7,131 nt of DNA from Thermoleophilia bacterium (lineage in GTDB: Bacteria > Actinomycetota > Thermoleophilia > Gaiellales > Gaiellaceae). This document shows positions 6,714-7,131 of this stretch, one piece after another. A model generated the notes under the pieces. The model was not told the DNA's origin and did no database searches. It saw only the letters and a list, made by a program, of their open reading frames with translations. Position numbers and translations under genes: made by a program. Location of the stretch: contig JAICTB010000115.1 in NCBI GenBank assembly GCA_025936595.1, positions 1 through 7,131 of the forward strand, in the 5' to 3' direction. The first letter of the stretch is position 1. Every line of letters starts with the position of its first letter.

Positions 6714-7131
6714 CCGGCTTGTAGATCATGTCGATGACGATCAGGACGACCGCCGCAGAGGCGAGCGCGCGGAACAGAAGGCCGGTGGTCGTGCGATTGA
6801 GGGCCATCAGCTCCGTGTTCGCTCCGGGCGCGTGCGACGCGACCAGCTGCCGCGCCTTCGCGCCGGACTTCCGGTACTCGACGAACGACTGCAGCACCGC
6901 GGCCGTCGCGATTGCCCAGAGAACGATCGCGCCGATCACCCAGCCGTCCCACGGATGGAACTCGGTGCGCAGGACAGCGACCCAGAGCCCGATCGCGATC
7001 GTCCCAAGGAGGCCGAGGGCGATGCAGACCGCACCGACGCCCGCGACACGGTTGAGACCGAGCGTCTCGTCGGCGCGGTCGACCGACCGCAGCGCGACGA
7101 CGACGATCCACGACATGACGAGCCCGCCGAC
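6706..7131 (-). CDS. DUF2269/CopD-like 4-helix membrane protein, 5'-partial at window edge
   Basis: Integral membrane protein whose frame stays open to the right edge. An ATG exists at 7116, but the residues before it (VGGLV) complete a hydrophobic segment with VMSWIVVVAL, and WVGG-like strings are typical of helix 1 in DUF2269/CopD-type proteins. The true start therefore probably lies beyond the window, with perhaps 15-25 residues missing. From the ATG, 136 residues are visible: the rest of helix 1, a charged loop (RSVDRADETLG), helix 2 (about 24-49), a short outer loop TEFHPWDGW, helix 3 (about 59-77), a basic loop (EYRKSGAKARQ), and helix 4 near the C-terminus ending MIYKPGA. Layout and loop charges match the membrane half of the adjacent cupredoxin gene, including a Trp/Asp-bearing outer loop before helix 3, so the two may be distant paralogues forming one complex. 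The family assignment is by appearance only. Confidence 0.72.
   Translation of the reverse strand, partial: VGGLVMSWIVVVALRSVDRADETLGLNRVAGVGAVCIALGLLGTIAIGLWVAVLRTEFHPWDGWVIGAIVLWAIATAAVLQSFVEYRKSGAKARQLVASHAPGANTELMALNRTTTGLLFRALASAAVVLIVIDMIYKPGA

Noticed and set aside
5424..6737. A 437-residue plus-strand open frame running across the membrane protein and the cupredoxin gene
   Set aside because: Its product is an Arg/Gly/Ala-rich composition with no domains, and it crosses two well-supported genes on opposite strands; it is a GC-rich shadow frame.

Overview
The window is GC-rich (roughly 70% by eye) and almost entirely coding. Strong G/C third positions, GTG starts and 4-base GTGA gene overlaps suggest a high-GC bacterium. 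The gene content (GH15 glucoamylase/trehalase-like enzyme, a small 4-helix membrane protein, a membrane-anchored cupredoxin) would fit Actinomycetota, possibly a Thermoleophilia-type lineage. That placement is an inference from composition and remembered family distribution, not something the sequence proves.

Plus strand, 1-5934: a compact run of five genes, the first cut by the window edge. The first three form one translationally coupled block: a class III omega-aminotransferase (5'-partial), a saccharopine-dehydrogenase-like NAD(P) oxidoreductase, and a second, divergent class III aminotransferase related to glutamate-1-semialdehyde aminomutase. Each junction is a GTGA stop/start overlap. 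This looks like a dedicated pathway for an amino compound (amine, diamine or amino acid), but the substrate cannot be read from the sequence. Ten bases later comes a cytoplasmic GH15 alpha-glucosidase/trehalase-type enzyme, joined by another GTGA overlap to a conserved 4-helix membrane protein of unknown function.

Minus strand, 7131-5940: a convergent two-gene block entering from beyond the right edge. It holds a 5'-partial 4-helix membrane protein (DUF2269/CopD-like in appearance), then a second 4-helix protein carrying a C-terminal blue-copper (cupredoxin) domain with a complete His-Cys-His-Met ligand set. Predicted topology puts the copper domain outside the membrane.

The two blocks meet tail to tail with only 5 bases between stop codons. 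I see no tRNA, rRNA, CRISPR array, insertion sequence, phage gene or clear rho-independent terminator, and no gene-free stretch longer than 10 bases. No new defence or mobile system is evident. The most interesting items are the aminotransferase/dehydrogenase/aminotransferase operon and the membrane-cupredoxin fusion beside a similar membrane protein.
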